A stretch of 57,566 bases of DNA from Pseudarthrobacter oxydans (GTDB lineage Bacteria > Actinomycetota > Actinomycetes > Actinomycetales > Micrococcaceae): positions 1 to 57,566 of the forward strand of contig NZ_JABTYH010000032.1 of the NCBI RefSeq assembly GCF_013314975.1. Reading direction: 5' to 3'. The notes under the pieces are model-generated. The model had not been told where the DNA came from, did no database searches, and saw nothing but the letters and a program-made list of their open reading frames with translations. How positions within the stretch are numbered: the first letter of the stretch is position 1; the number at the start of each line of letters is the position of its first letter. The translations under genes and the position numbers were made by a program. Of this stretch, positions 42,283-50,598 are shown piece by piece.

Positions 42283-43992
42283 ATGCCTAAGGGGAAAACT
42301 TTGTACTCGATCGCAAGAAGCCGGACCAAGCAGCCAAAGGCCCTGCCGCCATTGGCGGCTGCCCCCACCGAGGCGGCTCCCAAGCCGGTGTACGACGACG
42401 TCGATGTAGCCATCGTGATGGAGTCCACCTACCCGTACCTCAAGGGAGGGGTCTCGGCAGTAGTTCACGACATCGTCACCCACAACCCTGACCTGAGCTA
42501 CGGCATCATCCACATCACCTGGGATTCAGATGCACCGCTGACCGACCTGTACGGGATGCCCTCCAACGTGCGCTGGGTCCGCACGGTATTCCTCAGCATG
42601 GAAGAACACCGGGAGGACTTCCTCGCCGTATCGGTCAAAGACCTGGGCATGACGCCACTGCAGCGTGAGGAACTTTCCCACCGGCTCTTTGACGCCCTCT
42701 ACGCGCTGTCCGAACACGGTGACGTTGACGGCCTGTGGGAACTGATCGACGAAGGCCTGAACGAGCGCACCCGCCGGTACCCCCTGTGGGCCCTGCTCGG
42801 GTCAAGGGAATTCATGCAAACCCTGCAGGACCGCATGCCCCAGCTGAACCTCTCCCTGGCGAACTCGTTCTGGACACTGCGCAACTTCTTCTCCCTTGCC
42901 TTCGCCGTTCTCGGTGAAACCATGCCCCGCGCCAGCGTCTACCACGCCCACACCACTGGCTATGCTTCGTTGCTCGGGGCAGCAGCAGCACGGGACCATG
43001 ACACCTCATTCCTGCTGACCGAGCACAACCTCTACGTCCGCGACACCGTCAACACCCTGCTGGACCGCAACATGGCGCTGTCCATCACCGCAGACGATTA
43101 CCGGACGTTCGACGTGACCGCTGAACAGCGTGCATGGATGGCCTGGTGGACGGAAATGGGCCGGTTCTGCTACCCCAGCGCACGGCTCATCACCTATCTC
43201 TACCCGAGTGCCATCACTGAGGCAGCGCGGCTGGGGACCGACATCGACAAGTCAGTTGTGGTGCCCAATGGCATGGTCATTGAAGAGTTCGACGAAAAGT
43301 ACCGCGCCCGCCAACATGCCCTGGCCACAATGGAGCAGGAAGGCGCGGACTACGTCTGGCACCTTGTGTACATCGCCCGGGTAGTCCCCATCAAGGGTCT
43401 CCTGGATCTGCTGTCCAGCATGGACATTTTGCGGGACCGCGGGTACCCCAACCTGCACCTGGACGTCCTGGGCCCCACCGAACACGTCCCCGAATACTTC
43501 GAAGCCTGCCTCGCGAAGATCGACGCCCTGGGCCTCCACGACCACGTCACCATCCACGGGACAGTCCACGTCCGCGAGATGCTTGACCAGTTCGACCTCC
43601 TGGTCCTTCCCAGCTACAACGAAGGCCAGCCAATCGTCATCCTCGAGGCCATGGCCGCCGGCATCCCCACTGTTGGCTCCGACGTGGGAGGCGTGGCGCA
43701 GCAGATTGCCGATGACCTCATCACTACGGACGGACGGACCATAGGTCCGTGCGGTGAAACCGTCACCCCGGGCGACGTTCAACAGATGGCTGACGGCATC
43801 CAGGCCGTCATCGGCAACCTGGATTCCTACGCCGCCTATGCTGCCAACGCCCGCAAGCGGGTCCAGGAACTGTTCCAGATGCACGAGGTCATGTCCTCGT
43901 ACAACCAGATCTACCGTGCCCTGGGCGATCTTCCGATTGTCGGGGACATGGTTCAGTTCCCAGAAGATGAACTGGCTCCGGCAGAGCTGTGA
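42283..43992 (+). CDS. pelF: PelF-type family 4 glycosyltransferase
   Basis: 569 residues. VAIVMESTYPYLKGGVSAVVH is the PelF start (DUF3492 region; key residues TYPYLKGGVS), with TEHNLYVRD and the GT4 C-terminal half (VVPNGMVIEEF, PSYNEGQPIVILEAMAAG with the E-x7-E type motif). PelF uses UDP-activated sugars, UDP-GalNAc in Pseudomonas, to build Pel polysaccharide in the cytoplasm. The first 35 residues are basic and Pro/Ala-rich. Its stop overlaps the next start (GTGA). Confidence 0.88.
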   Translation: MPKGKTLYSIARSRTKQPKALPPLAAAPTEAAPKPVYDDVDVAIVMESTYPYLKGGVSAVVHDIVTHNPDLSYGIIHITWDSDAPLTDLYGMPSNVRWVRTVFLSMEEHREDFLAVSVKDLGMTPLQREELSHRLFDALYALSEHGDVDGLWELIDEGLNERTRRYPLWALLGSREFMQTLQDRMPQLNLSLANSFWTLRNFFSLAFAVLGETMPRASVYHAHTTGYASLLGAAAARDHDTSFLLTEHNLYVRDTVNTLLDRNMALSITADDYRTFDVTAEQRAWMAWWTEMGRFCYPSARLITYLYPSAITEAARLGTDIDKSVVVPNGMVIEEFDEKYRARQHALATMEQEGADYVWHLVYIARVVPIKGLLDLLSSMDILRDRGYPNLHLDVLGPTEHVPEYFEACLAKIDALGLHDHVTIHGTVHVREMLDQFDLLVLPSYNEGQPIVILEAMAAGIPTVGSDVGGVAQQIADDLITTDGRTIGPCGETVTPGDVQQMADGIQAVIGNLDSYAAYAANARKRVQELFQMHEVMSSYNQIYRALGDLPIVGDMVQFPEDELAPAEL

Positions 43993-45071
43993 GCGGTGTT
44001 GGCGCGTGGATCCGATACGGCGATCCAATCACCCCGGAGCAGACGGCGTTCGCGGCCGAGCATTACCGCGCCGCCATCCTGCAGCCCTGGGAACTGGACG
44101 CGGCAGCTGAGCTTAAGCGGCGCCGCCCGGACATGACAGTCCTTTGCTACAAGTGCCTGTCCTCAACCCGGGATTATGAGCCCGGGCCGGTCTTCAGCTC
44201 AGGGGTGTCATACAAGGAGGCGGAGGACCAGGGCGGGAACTGGTTCGCCGCCCGGCTGGACGGTTCCCGCATTGAGTGGAACGGCTACGGCGGGCACTGG
44301 CAGATGAACGTGCAGGACCCCGGGTACCGTGCACGCTGGGTCCAGAATGTCACTGCGGAACTGGCGGACTCGCCCTTTGACGGTGTGATGGCTGACAACG
44401 ACGTGTTCGAGGACTACTACCAGCTGAACCTGCCCATCCGGGAAGCCTCCTCGATGGCTGACCTGCGGGGCGGGCTTGACCTCCTGGTGCACGCCGCCGG
44501 CCAGTCCCTGAACCACGTTCACAAGATCCTGGTGCCCAACATCGCCGAATCACGGCGGCTCCCCGGCCGCTGGGCCTCCCACGCAGCCTACGGGGGCGGG
44601 TTCGAGGAAGTCTGGCTGGGCTACGGGCCGGAGAACCTTTTTGATCCCAACACTGCCGAGGCACAGCTTCCCCAAGCGGAAGGCCCGGGCCTGTCCATCC
44701 TGCGCGTACCCACCGACGGGAATGACAACCATCCCAACTTCACGTACGGGCTGGCGGCTTTCTGGATCTTCAGCGGCGGCCGGGGTTCCTTCTCGGCCAC
44801 CGCGCACGACGACTACAGCCGCACGCAGCACATCCCCGCACTCGATTGGGCGCTGGGCAACCCCAAAGAACAACCGAAGGGCCGCCACCACGTCTGGTCC
44901 AGGGAGTTCAGCGACGGATGGGCTGCTGTGAATTTCAACAACGACGGCCGCCGCAGGCGCCGGATCAAGGTGCCGTCCGGCCTGGTGGACGCAGCAGGAA
45001 ACCCGGCCCCATCATCCCTGGTCCTGCCTGCACAGCGGGGCGTCATCTATCAGCGAGGGCAGAACCATTAA
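43989..45071 (+). CDS. Putative TIM-barrel glycoside hydrolase (GHL15-like)
   Basis: 360 residues, no signal peptide. Features fit the 'hypothetical glycosyl hydrolase 15' family: AAILQPWELDAA, then FDGVMADNDVFE with likely catalytic Asp residues, and a C-terminal beta domain (FSDGWAAVNFNNDG). It overlaps pelF by four bases and galE by three, so it is an integral member of the operon. It might trim or release the polysaccharide as PelA does in other Pel systems; the assignment to that role is inference. Confidence 0.65.
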   Translation: MSGVGAWIRYGDPITPEQTAFAAEHYRAAILQPWELDAAAELKRRRPDMTVLCYKCLSSTRDYEPGPVFSSGVSYKEAEDQGGNWFAARLDGSRIEWNGYGGHWQMNVQDPGYRARWVQNVTAELADSPFDGVMADNDVFEDYYQLNLPIREASSMADLRGGLDLLVHAAGQSLNHVHKILVPNIAESRRLPGRWASHAAYGGGFEEVWLGYGPENLFDPNTAEAQLPQAEGPGLSILRVPTDGNDNHPNFTYGLAAFWIFSGGRGSFSATAHDDYSRTQHIPALDWALGNPKEQPKGRHHVWSREFSDGWAAVNFNNDGRRRRRIKVPSGLVDAAGNPAPSSLVLPAQRGVIYQRGQNH

Positions 45072-46095
45072 GATACTCATCACCGGCGGCTGCGGGTACA
45101 TCGGATCGCACACAATCCTCGGTTTGCTCGAGGCCGGACACGACATCACGGTCATTGATAACCTCAGCAACTCCTCCTCCGAGTCACTGCTGCGGGTGGA
45201 GAGACTCGCGGGACGGGACGTTACGTTTGTCGAGGGGGACATCGCTGATACCTCTTGCCTGGAGAAGATCTTCAGCCAGGGGGGTATTGAGGCGGTGATC
45301 CACTTTGCCGGCTACAAGGCCGTGGGAGAGTCAGTCAGCCAGCCCCTGCGCTACTTCCGCAACAACGTCACCGGAACACTGAACCTCCTGGAGACCATGG
45401 ACGCCCATGGCGTCCGGAACCTGGTGTTCAGCTCGTCGGCCACTGTCTATGGGGCGAACCCTGACATGCCGTTGAGGGAAGACCTTCCGCTGAGGGCTAC
45501 GAATCCCTATGGCCGGACCAAACAGCACATCGAAGAGATCCTGACGGATCTGCAGGCCGCTGACGAGCGGTGGCGGATAGCGCTCCTGCGCTACTTCAAC
45601 CCTGTGGGGGCCCACCCCTCCGGGCTCATCGGGGAAGACCCGCAGGGTCCGCCCAACAATCTCTTCCCTTTCGTCACCCAGGTAGCCGTGGGCCGCCGGG
45701 ACAAAGTCAGTGTTTTCGGCAACGACTATCCCACTCCTGATGGAACAGGAGTGCGCGACTACATCCATGTCATGGACCTCGCCGCAGGCCACGCCGCGGC
45801 GTTGAACTACCTGGCCGACCACCGGGGGCTGCACACGTGGAACCTGGGAACCGGCCAGGGCTACTCGGTCCTGGACATCATCCATGCTTTTGAAACTGCG
45901 TCGGGCACCACCATCCCCTACGAGGTCGTGGACCGGCGTCCGGGAGACGCCCCCGTCAGCCTGGCTGACCCGTCCAGGGCGTTCCACCATCTCGGCTGGA
46001 AAGCGTCAGAGACCCTGGAGAGCATGTGCGCAGACTCCTGGCGCTGGCAGCACAACAACCCCGACGGGTACCGGACCAGCACACGACCTGCATGA
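45067..46095 (+). CDS. galE: UDP-glucose/UDP-N-acetylglucosamine 4-epimerase, ATT start
   Basis: 342 residues of the extended SDR fold. The NAD-binding motif ILITGGCGYIGSHT lies at codons 3-16, upstream of every ATG, GTG or TTG in frame; a start at TTG 45124 would delete it. ATT 45067 falls exactly where other GalE proteins have Met1, and GAGGG lies 8 bases upstream, so ATT (as in infC) is the probable initiator. The active site is intact: FSSSATVYG and NPYGRTK (Tyr, Lys). It would supply UDP-Gal or UDP-GalNAc to PelF. ATTAA overlaps the previous stop. Confidence 0.9.
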   Translation: MKILITGGCGYIGSHTILGLLEAGHDITVIDNLSNSSSESLLRVERLAGRDVTFVEGDIADTSCLEKIFSQGGIEAVIHFAGYKAVGESVSQPLRYFRNNVTGTLNLLETMDAHGVRNLVFSSSATVYGANPDMPLREDLPLRATNPYGRTKQHIEEILTDLQAADERWRIALLRYFNPVGAHPSGLIGEDPQGPPNNLFPFVTQVAVGRRDKVSVFGNDYPTPDGTGVRDYIHVMDLAAGHAAALNYLADHRGLHTWNLGTGQGYSVLDIIHAFETASGTTIPYEVVDRRPGDAPVSLADPSRAFHHLGWKASETLESMCADSWRWQHNNPDGYRTSTRPA

Positions 46096-46098
46096 GGG

Positions 46099-46134
46099 GG
46101 CCCGACGGCGGCCGGCGAGTTCCGCCGTCGGGCC
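46099..46134. terminator. Bidirectional terminator between galE and DUF4832 gene
   Basis: Thirteen-base perfect arms GGCCCGACGGCGG / CCGCCGTCGGGCC with a 10-base loop sit between two convergent stop codons. The core GACGGCGG is shared with the dispersed palindromes. Confidence 0.8.
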
Positions 46135-46135
46135 T

Positions 46136-47590
46136 TCAGGGAGCGGGGAGGTACTTGCGCCCCAAGGTCAGCCAGCCCGGTTTGGTCTGGTCCTGGGATG
46201 CGTTGGCGAAGCGCAGGGGCATTCCGTTTGCGAGCGGGTTAACGGCGCGCACCACGAGGGTGTAGGTGCCGGGGGCCAGCCCGCTGACGCTCACAGGGGA
46301 CTTCCACTGGACCGACATCCCGGGCTTCACGGCGGTGAGCTTCCACGACGTTCCCCATGTCCGGACCATGTTTCCTGCACTGTCCAGAGCGGCGATCTGT
46401 ATAGGCCAGTCGTAATAGAAAGGAGCCACCCCCACGTTGCTGACCATCACACTGACGTCGCTCTGCCCGGCCACGGTTCCGCGGGTGATGGCGAAGGAGG
46501 TCGCGTGGAACCGGTAGCCCAGGGACTGGGCGGCCGCGGTGGCGTTGCTGAGCGACTGTCCCGTGTATCCGGGGCTGAAGCCGTGCTGGTTCAGGAGCCA
46601 AGAGGCGTGGGTGGCTTGCACGCTGTCCGTGAATTTGTTGTCGGCACCGCTTTCCACCACGGGGCAGAGCATGGGAGTGTCAAAAATGCAGTGCTGGATT
46701 TCGGGCCTGAGTTCTCCGCCCACTGGCTGGGTGAGCCATTTCTGGGTGGCGCCGGCCTGCGCCATTTTGTCCATGAAATGCCACCCGGTCCCCGCCAATG
46801 TGCTCACGGCGAAGGAGTCGTCGTGGTAGCCCACGTTCAGGTTGCTGTTGGCGGCGTCCGGGTACCTGACCTGGAGCTTGGTTTTGGTGAAGGCCTTCGT
46901 GTAGGCCTTCAACACGCGCTGCTGGGAGGCTGGCGATGCGAGCCAGTTCTCGGCGGACGCCCACCCGTCATGAGGGTAGGTATGCCATTCGCCCCAGAAG
47001 CCCAGGAGGCCCATCTGGATGAACCCGATCCGCGGATCGCCGTTGTAGCGGGACCCCAGGGCTGCAATGAAACCATCCAGGGCTTCCAGCAGGCGTGGGT
47101 CCTCGTAATTTGGGGAGACACTCGCACCACCGTTGCCGTGGTCCGTATAGGTGCGGGTGGCAAGTCCCGAGGCCAGCAGGTACTCGGGAATGCCAGAGGC
47201 CTTGCCGGGGTAATCAAGGTAGAACCTGAAAACTGCCTGGTGACCGCGTGCGGAGATGGCGTTCAACTGCGAGTCAAAACTGGCCCAGTCATACGTTCCG
47301 GGGCCTACCACAACAGAGTTCACCGGGACGTAGAACCACTCCATGGAGTGCGGCACCTTGGTATAACTGCCTGCGTACGGAACGAAACCCTCCAAGGGAT
47401 TACTCGCTGGAACGGGACCGGCCGCCAGGGAAACCCACTCCCCCGGTGCGTCCGCCGCTTCGGCTGCGGGAATGGTGGACGCGGACGGGACTATCAGCAA
47501 CAGCACCGCTGCAAAGCAGGAGACAAATGCGTCAGTAAAAAGCCGTCCGCGTCGCTTGCTCCCCAGCAGGCAATACCTCAATGTATTCAA
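46136..47590 (-). CDS. Secreted DUF4832-type glycosidase-like protein
   Basis: About 484 residues. A basic stretch and hydrophobic segment (SCFAAVLLLIVPSAS) followed by PAAEA make a signal peptide. The middle resembles a TIM barrel (RFYLDYPGK; IGFIQMGLLGFWGEWHTY with a candidate catalytic Glu), and the C-terminal part is an Ig-like beta domain as in DUF4832 proteins. TTG 47590 has AGGGGGA at good spacing; GTG 47596 is the alternative. It is convergent with the Pel-like operon and may act on its product outside the cell (inference). Confidence 0.72.
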   Translation of the reverse strand: MNTLRYCLLGSKRRGRLFTDAFVSCFAAVLLLIVPSASTIPAAEAADAPGEWVSLAAGPVPASNPLEGFVPYAGSYTKVPHSMEWFYVPVNSVVVGPGTYDWASFDSQLNAISARGHQAVFRFYLDYPGKASGIPEYLLASGLATRTYTDHGNGGASVSPNYEDPRLLEALDGFIAALGSRYNGDPRIGFIQMGLLGFWGEWHTYPHDGWASAENWLASPASQQRVLKAYTKAFTKTKLQVRYPDAANSNLNVGYHDDSFAVSTLAGTGWHFMDKMAQAGATQKWLTQPVGGELRPEIQHCIFDTPMLCPVVESGADNKFTDSVQATHASWLLNQHGFSPGYTGQSLSNATAAAQSLGYRFHATSFAITRGTVAGQSDVSVMVSNVGVAPFYYDWPIQIAALDSAGNMVRTWGTSWKLTAVKPGMSVQWKSPVSVSGLAPGTYTLVVRAVNPLANGMPLRFANASQDQTKPGWLTLGRKYLPAP

Positions 47591-47809
47591 TTGCACTTCC
47601 CCCTGAGACACGGTGCCAAGCACCAATGAGACCAAGCAGTGACAAACACCGGTGAGACCAGGACGTACCACGCCACCACCCCTGGCGGCACTGCAACCTC
47701 AGCACGTGGGACTGATCATAAGGCTTGAAACAGGAATGTCCTCAAGAAAGCACAAATCTTTTTTCAGAATTTCGGGGCACGGATCAGCCCCGGCCCAAGG
47801 GAAGGAAAT

Positions 47810-48280
47810 ATGAGCCATCAACAAATCCGGCAGGATGAGCGGGGAGCCCCAATGAAGAGGGCCGTCGCGGCCCGCCCCGCGGACGCCGCCCGGCTCGTTG
47901 ACCGGTCAGTCCTCGACCGGCTGGGAAAAGAACTGGACGACGACGGCGAGGGGTACACGAAGACCTTTGTCGCCAACTTCATCACGTGCCTGCCTGGCAG
48001 GATCGAACGGCTGCGGCTGGCGCTGACAACCGGAGATCTGGAAGCAGCCGTGGACGCAGTGTTAAGCCTGAAAACGTCCAGCCAGATGGTGGGTGCAGAG
48101 CGGCTGGCTCTCCTAGTCATGGATCTGGAAGCGGAAATGCGCGGTGGCGCTTCGCGCTCAGACACGATGGCACTGCCCAAGCTGGCAGCGGCATTCTTAA
48201 GTCCCATCGCCCGGTGTGGCAGCCAGACGGTGCACATCCTGGATCAATGGTCGCGGGCGGGATCCGTGAACCGGAGGTAG
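47810..48280 (+). CDS. Hpt-like protein lacking the phospho-histidine
   Basis: 156 residues. The helical region (DRLGKELDDDGEGYTKTFVANF, split as two helices; then VLSLKTSSQMVGAERLA) matches a histidine phosphotransfer domain, but the invariant His of the H-x-L-K motif is Leu here (LSLK). It therefore cannot accept phosphate at the usual residue and may act as a binding partner only. GGAAGG lies 4 bases before ATG 47810. No kinase or receiver gene is nearby; the response regulator at 38200 is the only one in the window. Confidence 0.6.
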   Translation: MSHQQIRQDERGAPMKRAVAARPADAARLVDRSVLDRLGKELDDDGEGYTKTFVANFITCLPGRIERLRLALTTGDLEAAVDAVLSLKTSSQMVGAERLALLVMDLEAEMRGGASRSDTMALPKLAAAFLSPIARCGSQTVHILDQWSRAGSVNRR

Positions 48281-48455
48281 ACACCCCTGATCGCGCTACG
48301 TGCCGAAAGACCCTAGACCCCTCTTGTGTGCGTGGACCACACTCGGAGGACCCGCAGGGCACGGAGGGGACGCATGCAGTCCTGAGGCTTCCTGGCCGCA
48401 GCGGGCACCGGCGATATTCCATACACAGCGAAATTACACAGGTGGGGCGTCTGTA

Positions 48456-48686
48456 ATGAACATTGAGAAGTTGTGGGACCGGCTTGAGCCTGGAACGCGG
48501 CAATGGCTGGTGGACAATCCCGGGTGCAGGATCCTTCCCCGGACCGTGGTGGCCGCCATCGCGAAGGCCACGGGGGAAGAGCTGGAGCAGGACCGGCACG
48601 GTGAAACTGTCCTCTCCCCCAGCGACTGCGAGTTCATCCGCACCGCCTCCCGTCTTCAGGACGCCAGCAGCCACAAGTCCCCGTAA
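48456..48686 (+). CDS. Small hypothetical protein (76 aa), parent copy of a tandem duplication
   Basis: The product starts MNIEKLWDRLEPGTRQWLVD and has a hydrophilic, helical composition with one Cys in NPGCRILP and another in SDCEF. GGTGGGG lies upstream of the ATG. About 390 bp (from roughly 48299, including the upstream control region) recur at 49191-49577, where the gene is broken. Conservation of the protein frame in the first copy suggests it is functional. No family is recognised. Confidence 0.6.
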   Translation: MNIEKLWDRLEPGTRQWLVDNPGCRILPRTVVAAIAKATGEELEQDRHGETVLSPSDCEFIRTASRLQDASSHKSP

Positions 48687-48769
48687 CCACGGCCCAAGTC
48701 AGCCTACGCATCAGTGGTAAGGACACGGTGCTGGGCCTGCGTTCTGTTCGCCAGAGTTCCGTCCCGCTG

Positions 48770-49096
48770 CTAGAGCAGCGTTCCCGCGAGGAAGGCTACG
48801 TAGCACGCAGCGGCCGTGATCGCGATGCCGTCACGGGTCCGCTTGGGTGCATCCAGGGCAACCAGGACGCCCACGACGGCCAGGAGCGCCCAGCAGACCG
48901 GATGCCCCCAGCGGATGGCAAGTTCCTGCACTCCGGAGGTTTGCGCGGCCTTGTCCGGCACGATGACAGTCCACACGACTGCCATGCCGGCTGCCGCCAC
49001 AGCCCCCGCCAGGCCGAGCGCCTTTCGGTGGCTCCGCGCCCATTTGGACAGCATCGGCCGCAGAGGACCGCCCTCCCGGCGCTGCCTACCCCTCAT
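48770..49096 (-). CDS. Small multi-pass membrane protein
   Basis: About 108 residues with a basic N-terminus (MRGRQRREGGPLRPMLSKWA) and three hydrophobic segments: AGAVAAAGMAVVWTVIV, VCWALLAVVGVLVAL and GIAITAAACYVAFLAGTLL. The start may be ATG 49096 or ATG 49054; the frame is open to 49147. It lies between the two copies of the tandem duplication on the opposite strand. Function unknown. Confidence 0.55.
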   Translation of the reverse strand: MRGRQRREGGPLRPMLSKWARSHRKALGLAGAVAAAGMAVVWTVIVPDKAAQTSGVQELAIRWGHPVCWALLAVVGVLVALDAPKRTRDGIAITAAACYVAFLAGTLL

Positions 49097-49336
49097 GCTC
49101 CGGACACCCCCTTCTGGCTGCCCCGCGTCCGCAGCCGCCACGCCCACATAGTATCTCCGCAGCGTTTCTGGCGTGACCTAGGGTGGCACCCGTGCCGAAA
49201 GACCCTTGACCCTTTCCTTGCGCGGGGACCACACTCGGAGGACGCGCAGGGCACACATGCAGTCCTGCGCTTCCTGGCCGCAGCGGGCACCGCGGTTTTC
49301 CATACAAAACGAAATTTCAAAGGTGGGGACGTCTGT

Positions 49337-49557
49337 CTGAACGTTGAGAAGTTGTGGGACCGGCTTGAGCCTGGAACGCGGCAATGGCTGGTGGACAATC
49401 CCGGGTGCAGGATCCTCCCCGGACCGTGGTGACAGCCATCGCGAAGGCCACGGGAGAGGAACTGGAGCAGGACAGGCACGGCGAAACTGCCCTCTCCCCC
49501 AGCGACTGCGAGTTCCTCCGCACCGCCTCTCGGCTTCAGGAGGCCAACAGCCACTAG
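49337..49557 (+). pseudogene. Decayed duplicate of the 76 aa gene
   Basis: Strongly similar to 48456-48686. The ATG is lost (CTG in its place after a one-base deletion) and one base is missing near 49420, which shifts the frame into TGA. After correction the frame continues to TVVTAIAKATGEELEQDRHG and ends at TAG 49557. The upstream 150 bases are also duplicated. Confidence 0.8.
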
Positions 49558-49649
49558 TCCCTGTAACTACGGCTTCGGCCGGGCTTTCGCATCCGGCATC
49601 CTCTAAAACGGCAACGATACTGGGCGGTTCTGCCTACACTGAAGACGAG

Positions 49650-49673
49650 TTATAAGTGTGGCAGATTACTGAC
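49650..49673 (+). promoter_or_regulatory. Putative Lrp autoregulatory site overlapping the -10 box
   Basis: TTATAAGTGTG, then GATTACTGAC after three bases; this matches 38114-38139 upstream of the dehydrogenase operon. TATAAG inside it can serve as -10, 25 bases before the Lrp start, so bound Lrp would block its own promoter. Confidence 0.55.
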
Positions 49674-49680
49674 GGGGGCC

Positions 49681-50154
49681 GTGGGCGCAGTGGCAGCCAA
49701 GGATGCCGGGACGGAACCCGTCCCGCTGGATGAGATCGACCGCAGGATCATTGCGGAGCTGACCCGGGACGGCCGGATGTCCGTGACGCAGGTAGCGGAG
49801 AACGTCCACATCTCCCGGGCGCATGCCTATACGCGCATTGCGAGGCTGACGGGCGAGGGCGTGCTGTCCAAGTTCACGGCATTGGTGGACCCGATCAAAG
49901 CAGGGCTGCGGTCCTCCGCCTACGTGACGTTGAAGCTGAAGCAAGACGCCTGGCGGGAGCTCCGGGACCAGCTGGGCGCCATCCCCGAGGTGCACCACGT
50001 GGCCCTGGTGGGCGGCGACTTCGACGTGATCCTGCTGGTCCGCGCCGTGGACAACATCGACCTGCGCCGGGTGATCTTCGACCAGCTGCAGACCATGCCG
50101 GGCGTGCTGGATACCCAGACGTTCCTGGTGTTCGAAGACCTGGATACGCGCTAG
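49681..50154 (+). CDS. Lrp/AsnC family transcriptional regulator
   Basis: 157 residues: an N-terminal helix-turn-helix (LDEIDRRIIAELTRDGRMS, then VAENVHISRAHAYTRIARL) and an RAM effector domain (HHVALVGGDFDVILLVRAVD). It is the size and type of BkdR regulators. The motif in its promoter is shared with the branched-chain dehydrogenase operon at 37995, so it probably controls that operon in response to branched-chain amino acids or their oxoacids. GTG 49681 follows GGGGG; GTG 49690 is an alternative. Confidence 0.88.
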   Translation: MGAVAAKDAGTEPVPLDEIDRRIIAELTRDGRMSVTQVAENVHISRAHAYTRIARLTGEGVLSKFTALVDPIKAGLRSSAYVTLKLKQDAWRELRDQLGAIPEVHHVALVGGDFDVILLVRAVDNIDLRRVIFDQLQTMPGVLDTQTFLVFEDLDTR

Positions 50155-50598
50155 GTCAGTGGCAGGCTTTTGTCGAATGAGTCCTGCTGCCATTGCCAGC
50201 GCAGGAACACCCAAGGTCGAAAGCGGGTACCCCGAATTCGTACAGGACCTAGCGGGCAGTGCGGTGACGAAGGAAGCTGGCAGACCACTTATATATGGCG
50301 GCGAAAGGGCTGCCGACAACCATAGCGCGGCTGCGGCTGGGTCCAAAGACAGTAACCTTCACTGCTCTCTCATCTTTGTTGATCAGGGCGATGAGATCTT
50401 GAATATCTTCGTCTGTGGGCCGCGAACGCTTGCGCTGTAGCCGTCGGCCATAGTTTCCTCGCTCCATGCCCAGAGCCTAGGAAACATAGTCTCCCGGGCA
50501 CACGAGTGCTTACTACTCTAATATCTCCCCCGAGACTACTTACTCCTGCCACAGAAGTTGGGATAGAGAGCACCCGGCTACCTACAGCGAAGAACGAC
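50155..50598. other. Low-information region between Lrp and the MinD-like gene
   Basis: This stretch of about 440 bases has lower GC and holds only one doubtful small frame (50249-50467, minus). Its composition suggests eroded or acquired DNA. Confidence 0.4.
50249..50467 (-). CDS. Doubtful small hypothetical protein (72 aa)
   Basis: The central part reads like protein (RPTDEDIQDLIALINKDERA, VKVTVFGPSRSRAMVVG) but the C-terminal tail (SFLRHRTAR) looks random, as if a gene had been truncated. There is no clear ribosome-binding site for ATG 50467. It may be a remnant of a DNA-binding or regulatory protein; no family is recognised. Confidence 0.35.
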   Translation of the reverse strand: MERGNYGRRLQRKRSRPTDEDIQDLIALINKDERAVKVTVFGPSRSRAMVVGSPFAAIYKWSASFLRHRTAR

